In this document: piece after piece, positions 1-7,494 of the stretch
How the letters are laid out: each line of letters begins with the position of its first letter
How positions within the stretch are numbered: the stretch's first letter is position 1
Source of the DNA: Actinomycetota bacterium
GTDB lineage: Bacteria > Actinomycetota > Acidimicrobiia > Acidimicrobiales > Ilumatobacteraceae
DNA length: 32,450 nucleotides
Direction of reading: 5' to 3'
Assembly: GCA_005778215.1 (NCBI GenBank)
Contig: SXKB01000305.1
Span: 1 to 32,450 of the forward strand
Position numbers and translations under genes: made by a program
The notes under the pieces: model-generated
Database searches by the model: none
Told to the model about the DNA's origin: nothing
What the model saw: only the letters and a program-made list of their open reading frames with translations

Positions 1-708
1 GTCGATGAGCAGCACGTCGATGTCGCGGTACCGGCGCTTGAAGTTCGCGGTGGTGTTGGTGCGGATCGCATCGACGTACTCGTTGAGGAACGTCTCGGTG
101 CTCACGTAGCGCACGACGTCGTGCTGGTAGTGGCTCTGCACGTAGTGGCCGATGGCGTGCAGCCGGTGGGTCTTGCCCAGACCCGCGGAGCCGTAGATGA
201 ACAGCGGGTTGTAGCTGCGGCCCGGCGTCTCGGCCACCCGCAGGGCGGCGGCCAGCGCGAACTGGTTCGAGGCGCCCTTCACGAACGTCTCGAACGTGTA
301 CCGCGGGTTCATCCCGTCGGCCGAACTGTTGCCGGCGGTGCTCGACAACCCCGACGAACTCGACGACCCGGCCGACGACGACCCCGTGCCGGCACTGCTG
401 CCACCGGTGCCCGATTCGCGGGGCGTGTCGTTGGCCCACGACGACTCGGGTTCGGGCTCGGCGACCTGCACCTCGACCACGAACTGCACGTGGGCGGCAC
501 CGATTTCTTCGAGAGCATCCCTCACCAGTGGCAGGTAGCGCGACAGAATTCGATCGCGGGCGTGCGCGTTCGGCGCACTCACCCGCACCATCGAGGAATC
601 GCTCTCCAGGGCCACCACGTCCTGGAAGGTGGAGAACCACACGGCCTCCGACACCTGCGCGCGGAGCAATTGCGCAACGGCTGTCCACAGTTGTTCATGG
701 TCACTCAC
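1..708 (-). CDS. dnaA: Chromosomal replication initiator DnaA (5' part, cut by window edge)
   Basis: DnaA is the AAA+ ATPase that binds DnaA boxes and opens the origin. The 236 visible codons start at GTG 708, preceded by an AGGAGG ribosome site about five bases upstream. Residues 1-80 form domain I. A linker rich in Ser, Gly and Thr follows at about 90-132. Domain III begins near residue 133 with the family pattern [12 protein letters not shown]. Walker [10 protein letters not shown], is at about 173-181. The frame runs to the window edge at the Walker B string VLLID, so sensor motifs and the DNA-binding domain IV lie outside. It is divergent from rpmH, as in most actinobacteria, and dnaN is expected beyond the left edge. 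Identity is certain. Confidence 0.97.
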   Translation of the reverse strand, partial: MSDHEQLWTAVAQLLRAQVSEAVWFSTFQDVVALESDSSMVRVSAPNAHARDRILSRYLPLVRDALEEIGAAHVQFVVEVQVAEPEPESSWANDTPRESGTGGSSAGTGSSSAGSSSSSGLSSTAGNSSADGMNPRYTFETFVKGASNQFALAAALRVAETPGRSYNPLFIYGSAGLGKTHRLHAIGHYVQSHYQHDVVRYVSTETFLNEYVDAIRTNTTANFKRRYRDIDVLLID

Positions 709-735
709 CTGCGCCTCCTCTCCGAACGTCGACCG

Positions 736-768
736 ACATCCACATCATTGTCCACATCGTGTGGACAA
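736..768. promoter_or_regulatory. DnaA-box cluster upstream of dnaA
   Basis: TTGTCCACA (748-756) and TGTGGACAA (760-768) are inverted copies of the actinobacterial DnaA box, three bases apart. A weaker copy, ACATCCACA, is at 736-744. They lie 28-60 bases upstream of the dnaA start, where they could allow DnaA to repress its own gene. Three boxes are few for a full actinobacterial oriC, which may lie on the dnaN side outside the window. The rest of the 709-992 gap holds only the proposed rpmH promoter. Confidence 0.7.
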
Positions 769-844
769 CCAAAACCGCACGAGGTGCGCACGCTAGCAAA
801 CCTGGACGCCGCCACCGAACGGCGTGGCCTCCCGCGCCCGTCGG

Positions 845-874
845 TTGCCACTCCCGCTCGCGCGACCGTAGTCT
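845..874 (+). promoter_or_regulatory. Candidate rpmH-operon promoter
   Basis: TTGCCA at 845-850 matches five of six bases of the -35 consensus. It is followed after 18 bases by TAGTCT at 869-874, a TANNNT-type -10. Transcription would start near 880 and leave a leader of about 110 bases before rpmH. Seen by pattern only. Confidence 0.35.
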
Positions 875-992
875 TGGCGGCTGTTCTGGTGTTGCCGGTC
901 TGTGTCATTCCTGCACGTCGCGGCTCCGCCGTCCCGAACGAAGCATTGTTGTCGACCATGAAGGCTGCCAGGGGCAGCTCGAGGAGGGCTGC

Positions 993-1127
993 GTGAAGCG
1001 CACCTACCAACCCAACAACCGTCGCCGCGCCAAGAAGCACGGCTTCCGCGCCCGCATGAGCACCCGCGCCGGCCGCGACGTGTTGAAGTCGCGCCGCGCC
1101 AAGGGCCGTCACAAGCTGTCGGCTTGA
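993..1127 (+). CDS. rpmH: 50S ribosomal protein L34
   Basis: A 44-residue, very basic protein of the large ribosomal subunit, starting [12 protein letters not shown] and ending KGRHKLSA. Length and the whole sequence match L34. The start is GTG, with GAGGAGG a few bases upstream. The TGA stop overlaps the TTG start of rnpA by four bases (TTGA). This begins a run of coupled genes: rpmH, rnpA, yidD, yidC. Confidence 0.98.
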   Translation: MKRTYQPNNRRRAKKHGFRARMSTRAGRDVLKSRRAKGRHKLSA

Positions 1128-1459
1128 TCTGGCGCATCCGAGAGCGCCGCGCCTTCGCACGCCTCACGGCGGAGGGTCGGCGCGCTCGGGCCGGAGACCT
1201 CTGGTGCACGTACGTTCTCGATCCTCCCGGCAGCACCACACCACCGCGTGTGGCGTTCGCCCTGGGTCGCGCGCTCGGTCCCGCCGTCGTACGCAACCGT
1301 GTGCGGCGGCAACTCCGGGCCATGTTGCAGGCCGCGTCGTCCGCCGGCGAACTGCCCCCGGGGGAGTTCCTCATCGGCGGTCGACCCACCGTCGCCTCGA
1401 GATCACGCGTCGAACTGCAGTTCGATCTGACGCAGCTGCTGCGCAAGGTTCGTTCCTGA
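1124..1459 (+). CDS. rnpA: Ribonuclease P protein component
   Basis: This is the protein subunit of RNase P, which assists the catalytic RNA in removing the 5' leader of pre-tRNA. The 111 residues include the family RNR signature in [11 protein letters not shown] (about residues 55-65), together with ALGRALGPA just before it. The TTG start at 1124 is the only one that keeps the conserved N-terminal [10 protein letters not shown] segment. It overlaps the rpmH stop as TTGA. The gene has no ribosome site of its own, so translation probably depends on ribosomes finishing rpmH. Its own stop overlaps the proposed yidD start as CTGA. Confidence 0.95.
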   Translation: MIWRIRERRAFARLTAEGRRARAGDLWCTYVLDPPGSTTPPRVAFALGRALGPAVVRNRVRRQLRAMLQAASSAGELPPGEFLIGGRPTVASRSRVELQFDLTQLLRKVRS

Positions 1460-1716
1460 TCCGCCTGGTCATCGGCTATCAGAAGGCGGTCGAGGGTCGC
1501 CCCTCCCCCTGCCGATTCACCCCCTCCTGCAGTGCCTATGCGATCGAGGCACTGGAAGTCCACGGTCGTGCACGGGGGCTGTGGCTCACCGTGCGTCGAC
1601 TGCTGCGGTGCCGCCCGTTCGGCCCGTCGGGCTGGGACCCGGTCCCCGAACCGCGTCCCGATCGCACTCCCCGTTCCGTCGCTCGACACATCTCCCCGAA
1701 GGGGTCCGTCGCATGA
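1456..1716 (+). CDS. yidD: Membrane protein insertion efficiency factor YidD
   Basis: A small basic protein that helps YidC insert membrane proteins. The conserved core is present: LIRLVIGYQ, then [15 protein letters not shown], then [25 protein letters not shown]. Three Cys match the family pattern. The reading frame has no ATG, GTG or TTG near the conserved N-terminus. The only standard start upstream is GTG 1204, which would add 84 residues of nonsense lying out of frame within rnpA. CTG 1456 overlaps the rnpA TGA as CTGA, mirroring the TTGA and ATGA overlaps on either side, and is chosen here (86 aa). The product is certain; the start is inferred. The tail after WDPVP is unconserved. Confidence 0.88.
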   Translation: MIRLVIGYQKAVEGRPSPCRFTPSCSAYAIEALEVHGRARGLWLTVRRLLRCRPFGPSGWDPVPEPRPDRTPRSVARHISPKGSVA

Positions 1717-2711
1717 TTGCAGGTCTGTTCGAGTACCCGGCCGCACTGCTGGCCTGGTTCTACAGCATCACCCACAACTACATCCTGGCGATCTCGCTCA
1801 TCGCCCTCGTGGTGATGGTCATCACCGCCCCCCTGGTGCTGAAGAGCACCAAGGGCATGCTCGAGATGCAGAAACTGCAGCCCGAGATGAAGCGACTGCA
1901 GAACCAGTACCGCGGTGATCGCCAGAAGCTCAACGAAGAGATGATGAAGCTCTACCAGGAGCACAAGGTCAACCCGATGGCCTCGTGCTTCCCGCTGCTG
2001 CTGCAGATGCCGGTGTTCATCGTCATGTTCCAGGTGTTGCACGGTCTCACCAACACCGGCCCTGACGGCACGTTCGCACCGAAGTTCGTCAGCGAGTCCT
2101 CCGAGCTGTACCAGTCCCTCGTCGGGAAGACGGAGATGATGGCCTGGGGCCTCGACCTGTCGAAGCGTCCGTACAGCATGATGAGCGAGTCGTTCGTCGA
2201 GGGGCTCATCTACGTCGGTCTGGTGGTGGCCCTCGGTGCGCTGTACTTCGTGCAGCAGCGAATGGTGGCCTCTCGCGCTGCCGTCTCCCCCACGGTGTCG
2301 CCCACCCAGCAGAAGCTGATGCAGTACCTGCCGGTGGCGTTCGCCGTGTTCATGGGCTTCTACCTCACCGGTCTGGTGATCTACTACTTCGCCCAGGCGG
2401 TGTTCCGCATCGGTCTGAACTGGTACATCACGCACCGCTTCTACAAGGGCGAGGAGTCGCTCGGCCGGCAGGCACAGCAGGCCAGCGAGAAGGCCCGCGA
2501 GCTGCACAAGGAGTCCGGTGGCGGCGGCGGCCTGTTCTCGCAGGCCAAGAAGCAGGCCCAGGAGGCCAAGGCCGCCCAGGCGACCAAGCAGCCCACCACC
2601 AGCAAGCGGGTCACCCCGCCCAAGAACAAGCCCACCCCCACGTCGGGCAAGAGTGCGGCACGACCGCCGTCCTCCGGCAAAGCCGCACGCCCCGACACCA
2701 AGAAGAAGTGA
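1713..2711 (+). CDS. yidC: Membrane protein insertase YidC/Oxa1
   Basis: YidC inserts and folds inner-membrane proteins, alone or with SecYEG. The 332-residue product starts at ATG 1713, overlapping the yidD stop as ATGA. It lacks the large periplasmic domain of Gram-negative YidC and shows about five membrane segments: near residues 15-50 (two), around [19 protein letters not shown] (about 90-110), around [16 protein letters not shown] (about 168-183) and around [15 protein letters not shown] (about 208-222). A cytoplasmic basic hairpin, [15 protein letters not shown], follows the first segments. The C-terminal tail of about 80 residues is Lys/Ala/Pro rich and ends KKK, which fits ribosome contact. 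khpB follows 13 bases later. Confidence 0.96.
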   Translation: MIAGLFEYPAALLAWFYSITHNYILAISLIALVVMVITAPLVLKSTKGMLEMQKLQPEMKRLQNQYRGDRQKLNEEMMKLYQEHKVNPMASCFPLLLQMPVFIVMFQVLHGLTNTGPDGTFAPKFVSESSELYQSLVGKTEMMAWGLDLSKRPYSMMSESFVEGLIYVGLVVALGALYFVQQRMVASRAAVSPTVSPTQQKLMQYLPVAFAVFMGFYLTGLVIYYFAQAVFRIGLNWYITHRFYKGEESLGRQAQQASEKARELHKESGGGGGLFSQAKKQAQEAKAAQATKQPTTSKRVTPPKNKPTPTSGKSAARPPSSGKAARPDTKKK

Positions 2712-2724
2712 CAGGTTCAACAGC

Positions 2725-3633
2725 ATGGAATGGGTAGAGACCACGGGCAAGACCGTGGACGAGGCCAAGGACAAGGCGCTCGACCAGTTGGGCGTCCACA
2801 TCGAGGACGCAGAGTTCGAAGTGCTCGAGGAGCCCAAGGCTGGACTGTTCGGCCGAGTGCGCGGTGAGGCCCGGGTGCGGGCTCGTGTGCGTCCGGCGCA
2901 GGTGCGCCAGAAGCTCGACCGCCGCGACCGCAAGCGCAGCGACAAGACCACCAAGGGTGACAAGGCGGAGAAGGCCGACAAAGCCCCGAAGGCCGACGCC
3001 GACACCGCTGGTGGCGACACCGGCGAGTCGTCGCGTGGTGGCCAGTCGCGGGGCAAGGGCAAGGGCGACGGGCAGCGTGCGTCGCAGCCCCGGGCCCCGA
3101 AGGCCGCGCCGGCGAAGAAGGCCGCCGCACCGAAGACAGAGAAGTCAGCAGACAGTGAGGAGGAGCCCGTGGACGCACGTCAGGTGGGTGAAGAGGCCAG
3201 CCGGTTCATGACCGGGTTGATCGCAGCGTTCGGTGCCGAGGGCACCGTCGAGCTGGTCGAGGACGGCGACGACCTCGAGGTGCGCGTGCACGGCAAGGAG
3301 CTCGGCCTGCTGGTCGGCCCGCGTGGCACCACGCTCCAGGCCGTGCAGGATCTGGCCCGGGTCGCCTCGCAGCGTCGCCTCGGCGATCACGACACCCGCC
3401 TGCGGGTCGACGTCGGTGGGTACCGCGAGCGTCGTCGTGAGGCGCTCGGCAAGTTCGCGGTGCAGATGGCCGACGAGGTGAAGGCCTCGGGTGTGGCACG
3501 TGTGCTCGAGCCGATGTCGTCGGCCGACCGCAAGATCATCCACGACACCCTTGCCGAGGTGGAGGGCATCGCCACTCGCTCCGAGGGCGACGACCCGTAC
3601 CGCCGGGTGATCATCGCCCCGGCGAATGACTGA
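2725..3633 (+). CDS. khpB: KhpB/Jag RNA-binding protein (Jag-N, KH and R3H domains)
   Basis: A 302-residue RNA-binding protein of the Jag/KhpB family, usually encoded after yidC. KhpB acts with KhpA in RNA binding and in control of cell elongation in Gram-positive bacteria. The N-terminal Jag-N domain (about 1-50) has EWVETTGKTVDEAKDKAL and EEPKAGLFGRVRGEARV. A linker (about 55-150) is rich in Lys, Ala, Asp and Gly. The KH domain (about 170-225) carries GLLVGPRGTTLQAVQ, its GxxG loop. The R3H domain (about 228-295) has RRREALGKFA and SSADRKIIHDTLAE. ATG 2725 is the first start giving the Jag-N domain. The 3' end overlaps rsmG by eight bases. Confidence 0.93.
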   Translation: MEWVETTGKTVDEAKDKALDQLGVHIEDAEFEVLEEPKAGLFGRVRGEARVRARVRPAQVRQKLDRRDRKRSDKTTKGDKAEKADKAPKADADTAGGDTGESSRGGQSRGKGKGDGQRASQPRAPKAAPAKKAAAPKTEKSADSEEEPVDARQVGEEASRFMTGLIAAFGAEGTVELVEDGDDLEVRVHGKELGLLVGPRGTTLQAVQDLARVASQRRLGDHDTRLRVDVGGYRERRREALGKFAVQMADEVKASGVARVLEPMSSADRKIIHDTLAEVEGIATRSEGDDPYRRVIIAPAND

Positions 3634-4162
3634 CGAACCGCTCGTCCAGGCGCTGGCCGCCATCGCGGCACGCGGCGCCATCGGCGAGGCCTCGCTGCAG
3701 CGAGCCATCGCCCACGCACAACAGTACGTCGACAAGGTCCCGGCTTCGGCCGGGACCTTGTGCGATCTCGGCTCGGGTGGCGGCCTCCCCGGGCTGGTGA
3801 TCGCCGTGCGGTGCCCCGACCTGCGGATCACGCTCGTCGAACGCCGCGCCACTCGGGCGGATCTGCTGCGCCGTGCGGTGCGTTCGTTGTCGCTCGAGGA
3901 TCGGGTCGACGTGGTGGCCGACGACGTGCAACAGGTGGCACAGGACTCCCCTGCCTCGTTCGACGTGGTCACCGCACGCAGCTTCGCTGCACCGCCGATC
4001 ACGGCGAAGTGGGCCGGCAAGCTGCTCCGTCCGGGTGGGCTGCTGATCGTCTCGGAGCCACCGGAGGACGACCCGGCTCGGTGGACCACCACGGTGCTGT
4101 CGGCGGCCGGCCTCCTCGACCAGGGCCGTGACCAGGGCGTTCGTACCTTCCTGCGGGTGTGA
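3626..4162 (+). CDS. rsmG: 16S rRNA (guanine-N7)-methyltransferase RsmG (GidB)
   Basis: RsmG uses S-adenosylmethionine to methylate N7 of G527 (E. coli numbering) in 16S rRNA; its loss gives low-level streptomycin resistance in several bacteria. The protein has 178 residues, slightly short for the family. Motif I is LCDLGSGGGLPGLVIA (about 48-63), then TLVERRATRADLLRRA, then DVVTARSFAAP (about 112-122) and LLRPGGLLIVSEP. The ATG at 3626 overlaps the end of khpB by eight bases, so coupling is likely. The first parS site abuts the stop codon. Position between jag and parA is the standard actinobacterial order. Confidence 0.95.
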   Translation: MTDEPLVQALAAIAARGAIGEASLQRAIAHAQQYVDKVPASAGTLCDLGSGGGLPGLVIAVRCPDLRITLVERRATRADLLRRAVRSLSLEDRVDVVADDVQQVAQDSPASFDVVTARSFAAPPITAKWAGKLLRPGGLLIVSEPPEDDPARWTTTVLSAAGLLDQGRDQGVRTFLRV

Positions 4163-4178
4163 TGTTCCACGTGAAACA
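4163..4178. promoter_or_regulatory. parS centromere site 1
   Basis: TGTTCCACGTGAAACA differs from the bacterial parS consensus TGTTTCACGTGAAACA at one position. ParB binds such sites and spreads from them to build the segregation complex near the origin. The site begins immediately after the rsmG stop codon. Confidence 0.93.
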
Positions 4179-4230
4179 TCGTCGGACGCGCCCTCAGGGC
4201 TGACCGGCGGCGTCGGCGACGATCCCTGGA

Positions 4231-4246
4231 TGTTCCACGTGAAACA
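4231..4246. promoter_or_regulatory. parS centromere site 2
   Basis: A second copy of TGTTCCACGTGAAACA, identical to site 1 and 68 bases downstream, in the rsmG-parA gap. Both are in the same orientation with the same substitution. They lie in the leader region of parAB, so ParB binding could also affect parAB expression; that is inference. Confidence 0.93.
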
Positions 4247-4329
4247 TCATCCGGGCGTGACGTCATCCGCGCGAACCGCCAGCCCGTGGGCTATCGTGAC
4301 GCCTTGTCCGTCTGTCGAGGAGCTCGTCG

Positions 4330-5136
4330 ATGACCGAAGCGACCGAGGGAAATCGCCCCCTCCCCCGTGTGATTGCCATCGCCACCCAGAAGGGCGGCGT
4401 CGGTAAGACCACCACCACCATCAACCTCGGTGCGTGCTTGGCCGACCTGGGCTACCGCACCCTGATCGTCGACCTCGACCCGCAGGGCAACGCCTCCACG
4501 GGTCTCGGTATCGACAACCGCGGCCTCGAGACGTCGATGTACCACGTCATCCTGCAAGAGGTGCCGCTCGAGAACTGCATCGAGCCCTCCGCGGTCAAGA
4601 ATCTCTTCGTCGCCCCGGCCAGCCTCGACCTCGCCGGTGCCGAGATCGAGTTGGTGCCGGCCTTCAGCCGTGAGAACCGACTCCGCCGTGCGATCGATGC
4701 CGTGCTCGACGACTACGACTACGTCCTCATCGACTGCCCGCCGTCGCTCGGCCTCCTCACCGTGAACGGCCTCAATGCGGCGTCCGAGGTGCTGGTGCCG
4801 ATTCAGTGCGAGTACTACGCACTCGAAGGACTCGCGCAACTGTTGCGCAACGTCGACCTGGTGAAGCGCAACCTGAATCCCCGGCTCGAGGTGAGCACCA
4901 TCGTCTGTGTGATGTACGACGGTCGCACCAAACTGGCCGATCAGGTGGTCAAGGAAGTACGTGCGCACTTCGGTGACAAGGTGTGTCGTTCGGTCGTGCC
5001 GCGCTCGGTGCGGTTGTCAGAGGCGCCGTCGCACGGTCAGCCGATCACCACGTTCGATCCTGGTTCGCGAGGCGCCACGGCGTACCGCGGTGTGGCGAAG
5101 GAGGTCAGCGGTGGCCCGGCAGAGCGGACTCGGTAA
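4330..5136 (+). CDS. parA: Chromosome partitioning ATPase ParA (Soj)
   Basis: ParA binds DNA non-specifically as an ATP dimer, and ParB-stimulated hydrolysis moves the origin region toward the pole. The 268 residues carry the deviant Walker A KGGVGKTTTTINLG (about 19-32), Walker A' DLDPQGNAST (about 49-58) and Walker B YVLIDCPPSLG (about 128-138). The C-terminal part has RSVRLSEAPSHG (about 228-239), typical of chromosomal Soj. ATG 4330 is preceded by GAGGAG at 4317-4322. The 3' end overlaps parB by 26 bases. Confidence 0.97.
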   Translation: MTEATEGNRPLPRVIAIATQKGGVGKTTTTINLGACLADLGYRTLIVDLDPQGNASTGLGIDNRGLETSMYHVILQEVPLENCIEPSAVKNLFVAPASLDLAGAEIELVPAFSRENRLRRAIDAVLDDYDYVLIDCPPSLGLLTVNGLNAASEVLVPIQCEYYALEGLAQLLRNVDLVKRNLNPRLEVSTIVCVMYDGRTKLADQVVKEVRAHFGDKVCRSVVPRSVRLSEAPSHGQPITTFDPGSRGATAYRGVAKEVSGGPAERTR

Positions 5137-6040
5137 AGGACTCGGGGCACTCATCCCCGCCGATGTCACGGCGGTGGTGACGGGGGACCAGCCGCGGCTG
5201 GAGGACCTCCCGGTGGGCAGCATCGTGCCCAACCCCAATCAGCCGCGCGTGCACTTCGACGAGGAGTCACTCGCCGAGCTCGCTGCGTCGATCCGTGAGA
5301 TCGGTGTGTTGCAGCCGGTGCTGGTGCGCGCCGTGGGGGAGCAGCAGTACGAGCTGATCGCCGGTGAACGTCGCTGGCGCGCCGCTCGCCGTGCCGGCCT
5401 GGCGGTCATTCCGGCCGTGGTGCGCACCACCGACGACGTCGGTTCGGTGGAGCAGGCGCTGATCGAGAACCTGCACCGTCAGGATCTCACCCCGCTCGAG
5501 GAGGCTGCTGCCTACCAGCAGCTCATCGAGGACTTCTCGCTCACCCACGAGCAGGTGGCGGCGCGCGTCGGCAAGAGTCGTTCCGCGGTCACCAACACGT
5601 TGCGGCTGATGTCGCTGCCGGCAGCCATCCAGGCGTTGTTGGCCGACGGTCGGCTGTCGGCGGGTCATGCCCGCGCCGTGCTCGGCACACCCGACCGTGC
5701 GTTCCAGGAACAACTCGCTCGCCGCGCCGTGGCCGAAGGCTGGTCGGTGCGCATGCTCGAGGAGGCCGTGAAGGATCGCGGCGGCAACGACGAATCGGCC
5801 GACGAGGAGGGGACGCCCGCGGCGAAGCCGAAGCCGTCCACCGACGGCGCCGGGCTCGTGGAGGGCACCAAGCTCCGTCCGCCGGGGCTGTTGGAACTCG
5901 AGCACCTGTTGGCCGACCACTTGTCCACACGTGTCAGCGTCACGATGGGGGCGAGTCGCGGCAAGGTGGTCATCGAATTCGCCGATCTCGAAGACCTCGA
6001 GCGCATTTATCACCAAATGACCACAGGGAGTGACCAGTAG
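5111..6040 (+). CDS. parB: Chromosome partitioning protein ParB (Spo0J)
   Basis: ParB is a CTP-dependent DNA clamp that loads at parS. The 309 residues begin with VARQSGLGKGLGALIP, the short segment that stimulates ParA. The N-terminal domain has PNPNQPR and the CTP-binding motif GERRWRAARRAG (about 77-88). ENLHRQDLTPLEEA (about 119-132) and the helix-turn-helix VAARVGKSRSAVTNTLRLM (about 151-169) follow. An unconserved linker (about 215-255) leads to the C-terminal dimerisation segment. GTG 5111 has an excellent ribosome site, AAGGAGGT at 5098-5105, inside parA, which decides the start. A DnaA-box-like TTGTCCACA is present at 5921-5929 inside the gene. Confidence 0.97.
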   Translation: MARQSGLGKGLGALIPADVTAVVTGDQPRLEDLPVGSIVPNPNQPRVHFDEESLAELAASIREIGVLQPVLVRAVGEQQYELIAGERRWRAARRAGLAVIPAVVRTTDDVGSVEQALIENLHRQDLTPLEEAAAYQQLIEDFSLTHEQVAARVGKSRSAVTNTLRLMSLPAAIQALLADGRLSAGHARAVLGTPDRAFQEQLARRAVAEGWSVRMLEEAVKDRGGNDESADEEGTPAAKPKPSTDGAGLVEGTKLRPPGLLELEHLLADHLSTRVSVTMGASRGKVVIEFADLEDLERIYHQMTTGSDQ

Positions 6041-6104
6041 TCACCCAGTTCACCACGGAGTGTGTGATAAGTTGACAACCCTTTGCTTGAGGGTTACACA
6101 CACC

Positions 6105-6125
6105 GGTGGACAATGCTGTGGATAA
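6105..6125. promoter_or_regulatory. DnaA boxes between parB and cwlM
   Basis: The gap between convergent parB and cwlM (6041-6129) holds TGTGGATAA at 6117-6125, a perfect classical DnaA box in reverse orientation. GGTGGACAA, one mismatch from the actinobacterial form, is at 6105-6113. A small hairpin, AACCCT (6077-6082) with AGGGTT (6090-6095), lies just before and may end parB transcription. Possible DnaA titration site. Confidence 0.45.
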
Positions 6126-6129
6126 AGTC

Positions 6130-7089
6130 TCAGCTCGCGCGAGAGATCCACAGTTCGAGTGCCTGGAAGATGGCACTCGCGAGCGCCGGCGTGGCATCGG
6201 TGGCGGTGCGCACCGGCCCGACGGTGAACAACACGGCCGGCATGCGCGTCTCGCGCAGCACCGGCAGGCGCATCCCGGCGGCAGTGGGGGTGAGGCCTTC
6301 CACGTCGTGCAACCGTTCCACCATCGCCTCGGCCAGGGCTCGCCCGCCGATCGACTCGAACGTCGGCACCCGGTAGAAGTAGGCCACGGCGGCCGGCTCG
6401 GCGCTGGCCTCGAAGCCCAGGTAGACGTGGGCGCCGAAGTGGTTCGCCGCCAACGCCTGGGCCACGGGATCCGGCTCGTCGAGTGCCATCACGGCGGCAC
6501 CACGTTGGCGCAACTCGCGGGTGAGCACCCGGGTGAGTCCGCTCAATCCGCCGAACTGACCGATCACGAGGCGGCAGTCCTTCAGCGAACCGAGCCCCTC
6601 GCGCAGGCGCTCCCTCTCACGTACGGCCTGCACACCGGGGCCCGTCCCGCTCTGGCTGCGGATGATGGCGATGGCGCGCACCGTGTCGGGGCCGCACACG
6701 CCGTCGTGGGGGAGTCCGCAGTTGCGCTGGAAGTCCTCGAGGGCCTGCGCCGTGCGCGGCCCGAGGATGCCGTCGACCCGGCCGCAGTCGAAACCCAGTC
6801 GCCCGAGCCCGGACTGCAACTCTGCGACGTCGTCGCCGCGCAGGTTGGGCGACGTGAGGAACAGCAGCCGGTCACCCAGCTTCCAGCTGGCCTCCACGAG
6901 CGCCGTCCAGGTGGTCTCGTCGCACACACCGTCGGACTTCAGCCCGCGCGCCGCCTGGAACGCACGGACCGCCGCTTCGGTGCGCGCGCAGAACTCACCT
7001 GCCTCGGCGCCCGGGGCAGGTGCATACCCGGCGGCTCCGAGGCGGCGTTGCAGGTCGCGGATGGCCTCGCCGCGCTGACCGGGCGTCAG
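6130..7089 (-). CDS. cwlM: CwlM-like amidase-fold pseudoenzyme with two peptidoglycan-binding domains
   Basis: Position next to trxA-trxB and parB, and architecture, match mycobacterial CwlM, a cytoplasmic regulator of peptidoglycan precursor synthesis (MurA) controlled by Ser/Thr phosphorylation. Two peptidoglycan-binding-1-type repeats occupy about residues 1-60 ([19 protein letters not shown]) and 75-140 ([29 protein letters not shown]). The C-terminal half resembles N-acetylmuramoyl-L-alanine amidase type 3 ([14 protein letters not shown]), but the zinc and catalytic residues are gone: the DPGHGG region reads LVIGQFGG, the SIHAN region YLGFEAS, and the final VE reads FTV. No signal peptide is visible. 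No ATG, GTG or TTG precedes the first repeat; CTG 7089 overlaps the trxA stop as CTGA and is proposed (319 aa). GTG 6927 would remove the first repeat. Confidence 0.82.
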   Translation of the reverse strand: MTPGQRGEAIRDLQRRLGAAGYAPAPGAEAGEFCARTEAAVRAFQAARGLKSDGVCDETTWTALVEASWKLGDRLLFLTSPNLRGDDVAELQSGLGRLGFDCGRVDGILGPRTAQALEDFQRNCGLPHDGVCGPDTVRAIAIIRSQSGTGPGVQAVRERERLREGLGSLKDCRLVIGQFGGLSGLTRVLTRELRQRGAAVMALDEPDPVAQALAANHFGAHVYLGFEASAEPAAVAYFYRVPTFESIGGRALAEAMVERLHDVEGLTPTAAGMRLPVLRETRMPAVLFTVGPVRTATDATPALASAIFQALELWISRAS

Positions 7090-7421
7090 CGGGAAGTAGG
7101 CAGAAATTCGGTGAGCTCCTGGAGGAGTTGACCCTTGCCCTTGGCGCCGACCAGGCGCTTCGCGACCTCGCCCTTCTGGAACACCAGCAGCGTGGGGATG
7201 CTCATCACGTTGAAGCGCATCGCGATCTCGGGGTTCTCGTCGACGTTGAGCTTGGCCACGGTGATGCCGGGCTGCTCGACGGCGATCTCACCCAGGATGG
7301 GCGCGATCATCTTGCACGGGCCGCACCATTCGGCCCAGAAGTCGACGACGATGGGCTGGTCGCTGGCGGCGACCGTCTCGTCGAACGTGGACGTGGTGAG
7401 GGTGACGATGCCATCGGCCAT
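7086..7421 (-). CDS. trxA: Thioredoxin
   Basis: A 111-residue cytoplasmic thioredoxin with the active-site motif WCGPC (about residues 32-36) inside [17 protein letters not shown], and the cis-proline segment MSIPTLLVF (about 74-82). It reduces protein disulfides and is recycled by the thioredoxin reductase encoded just upstream. ATG 7421 follows AAAGGA about eight bases upstream. The stop overlaps the proposed CTG start of cwlM. trxB-trxA-cwlM is the conserved actinobacterial order. Confidence 0.97.
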   Translation of the reverse strand: MADGIVTLTTSTFDETVAASDQPIVVDFWAEWCGPCKMIAPILGEIAVEQPGITVAKLNVDENPEIAMRFNVMSIPTLLVFQKGEVAKRLVGAKGKGQLLQELTEFLPTSR

Positions 7422-7455
7422 GGCGCAGGTCCTTTCGCTGGGGATGGTGATGTTA

Positions 7456-7478
7456 CCGCCCGCCAACCGGTGGGGCGG
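7456..7478. other. Hairpin between trxB and trxA
   Basis: CCGCCC (7456-7461) pairs with GGGCGG (7473-7478) in the 73-base gap between trxB and trxA. There is no T-run on either strand. It may be an attenuator or an mRNA processing site; no function is shown. Confidence 0.3.
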
Positions 7479-7494
7479 GACACGCATGCCGGGG

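Noticed and set aside
709-992. Complete oriC between dnaA and rpmH
   Set aside because: Only two good DnaA boxes and one weak one are present, with no AT-rich unwinding stretch. The origin is more likely on the dnaN side, outside the window.
1204-1455. Extended yidD N-terminus from GTG 1204
   Set aside because: It would overlap rnpA by 256 bases with an Arg/His/Ala-rich segment lacking any similarity to YidD. CTG 1456 gives the normal protein.
5921-5929. TTGTCCACA inside parB as an origin element
   Set aside because: It is a single copy inside a conserved coding region and reads as ordinary codons (Leu-Ser-Thr). Chance occurrence is likely.
6072-6100. TTGACA with TACACA at 17-base spacing after parB
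   Set aside because: It would drive transcription antisense to cwlM. The -10 matches only three of six bases, and the bases are part of a small hairpin.
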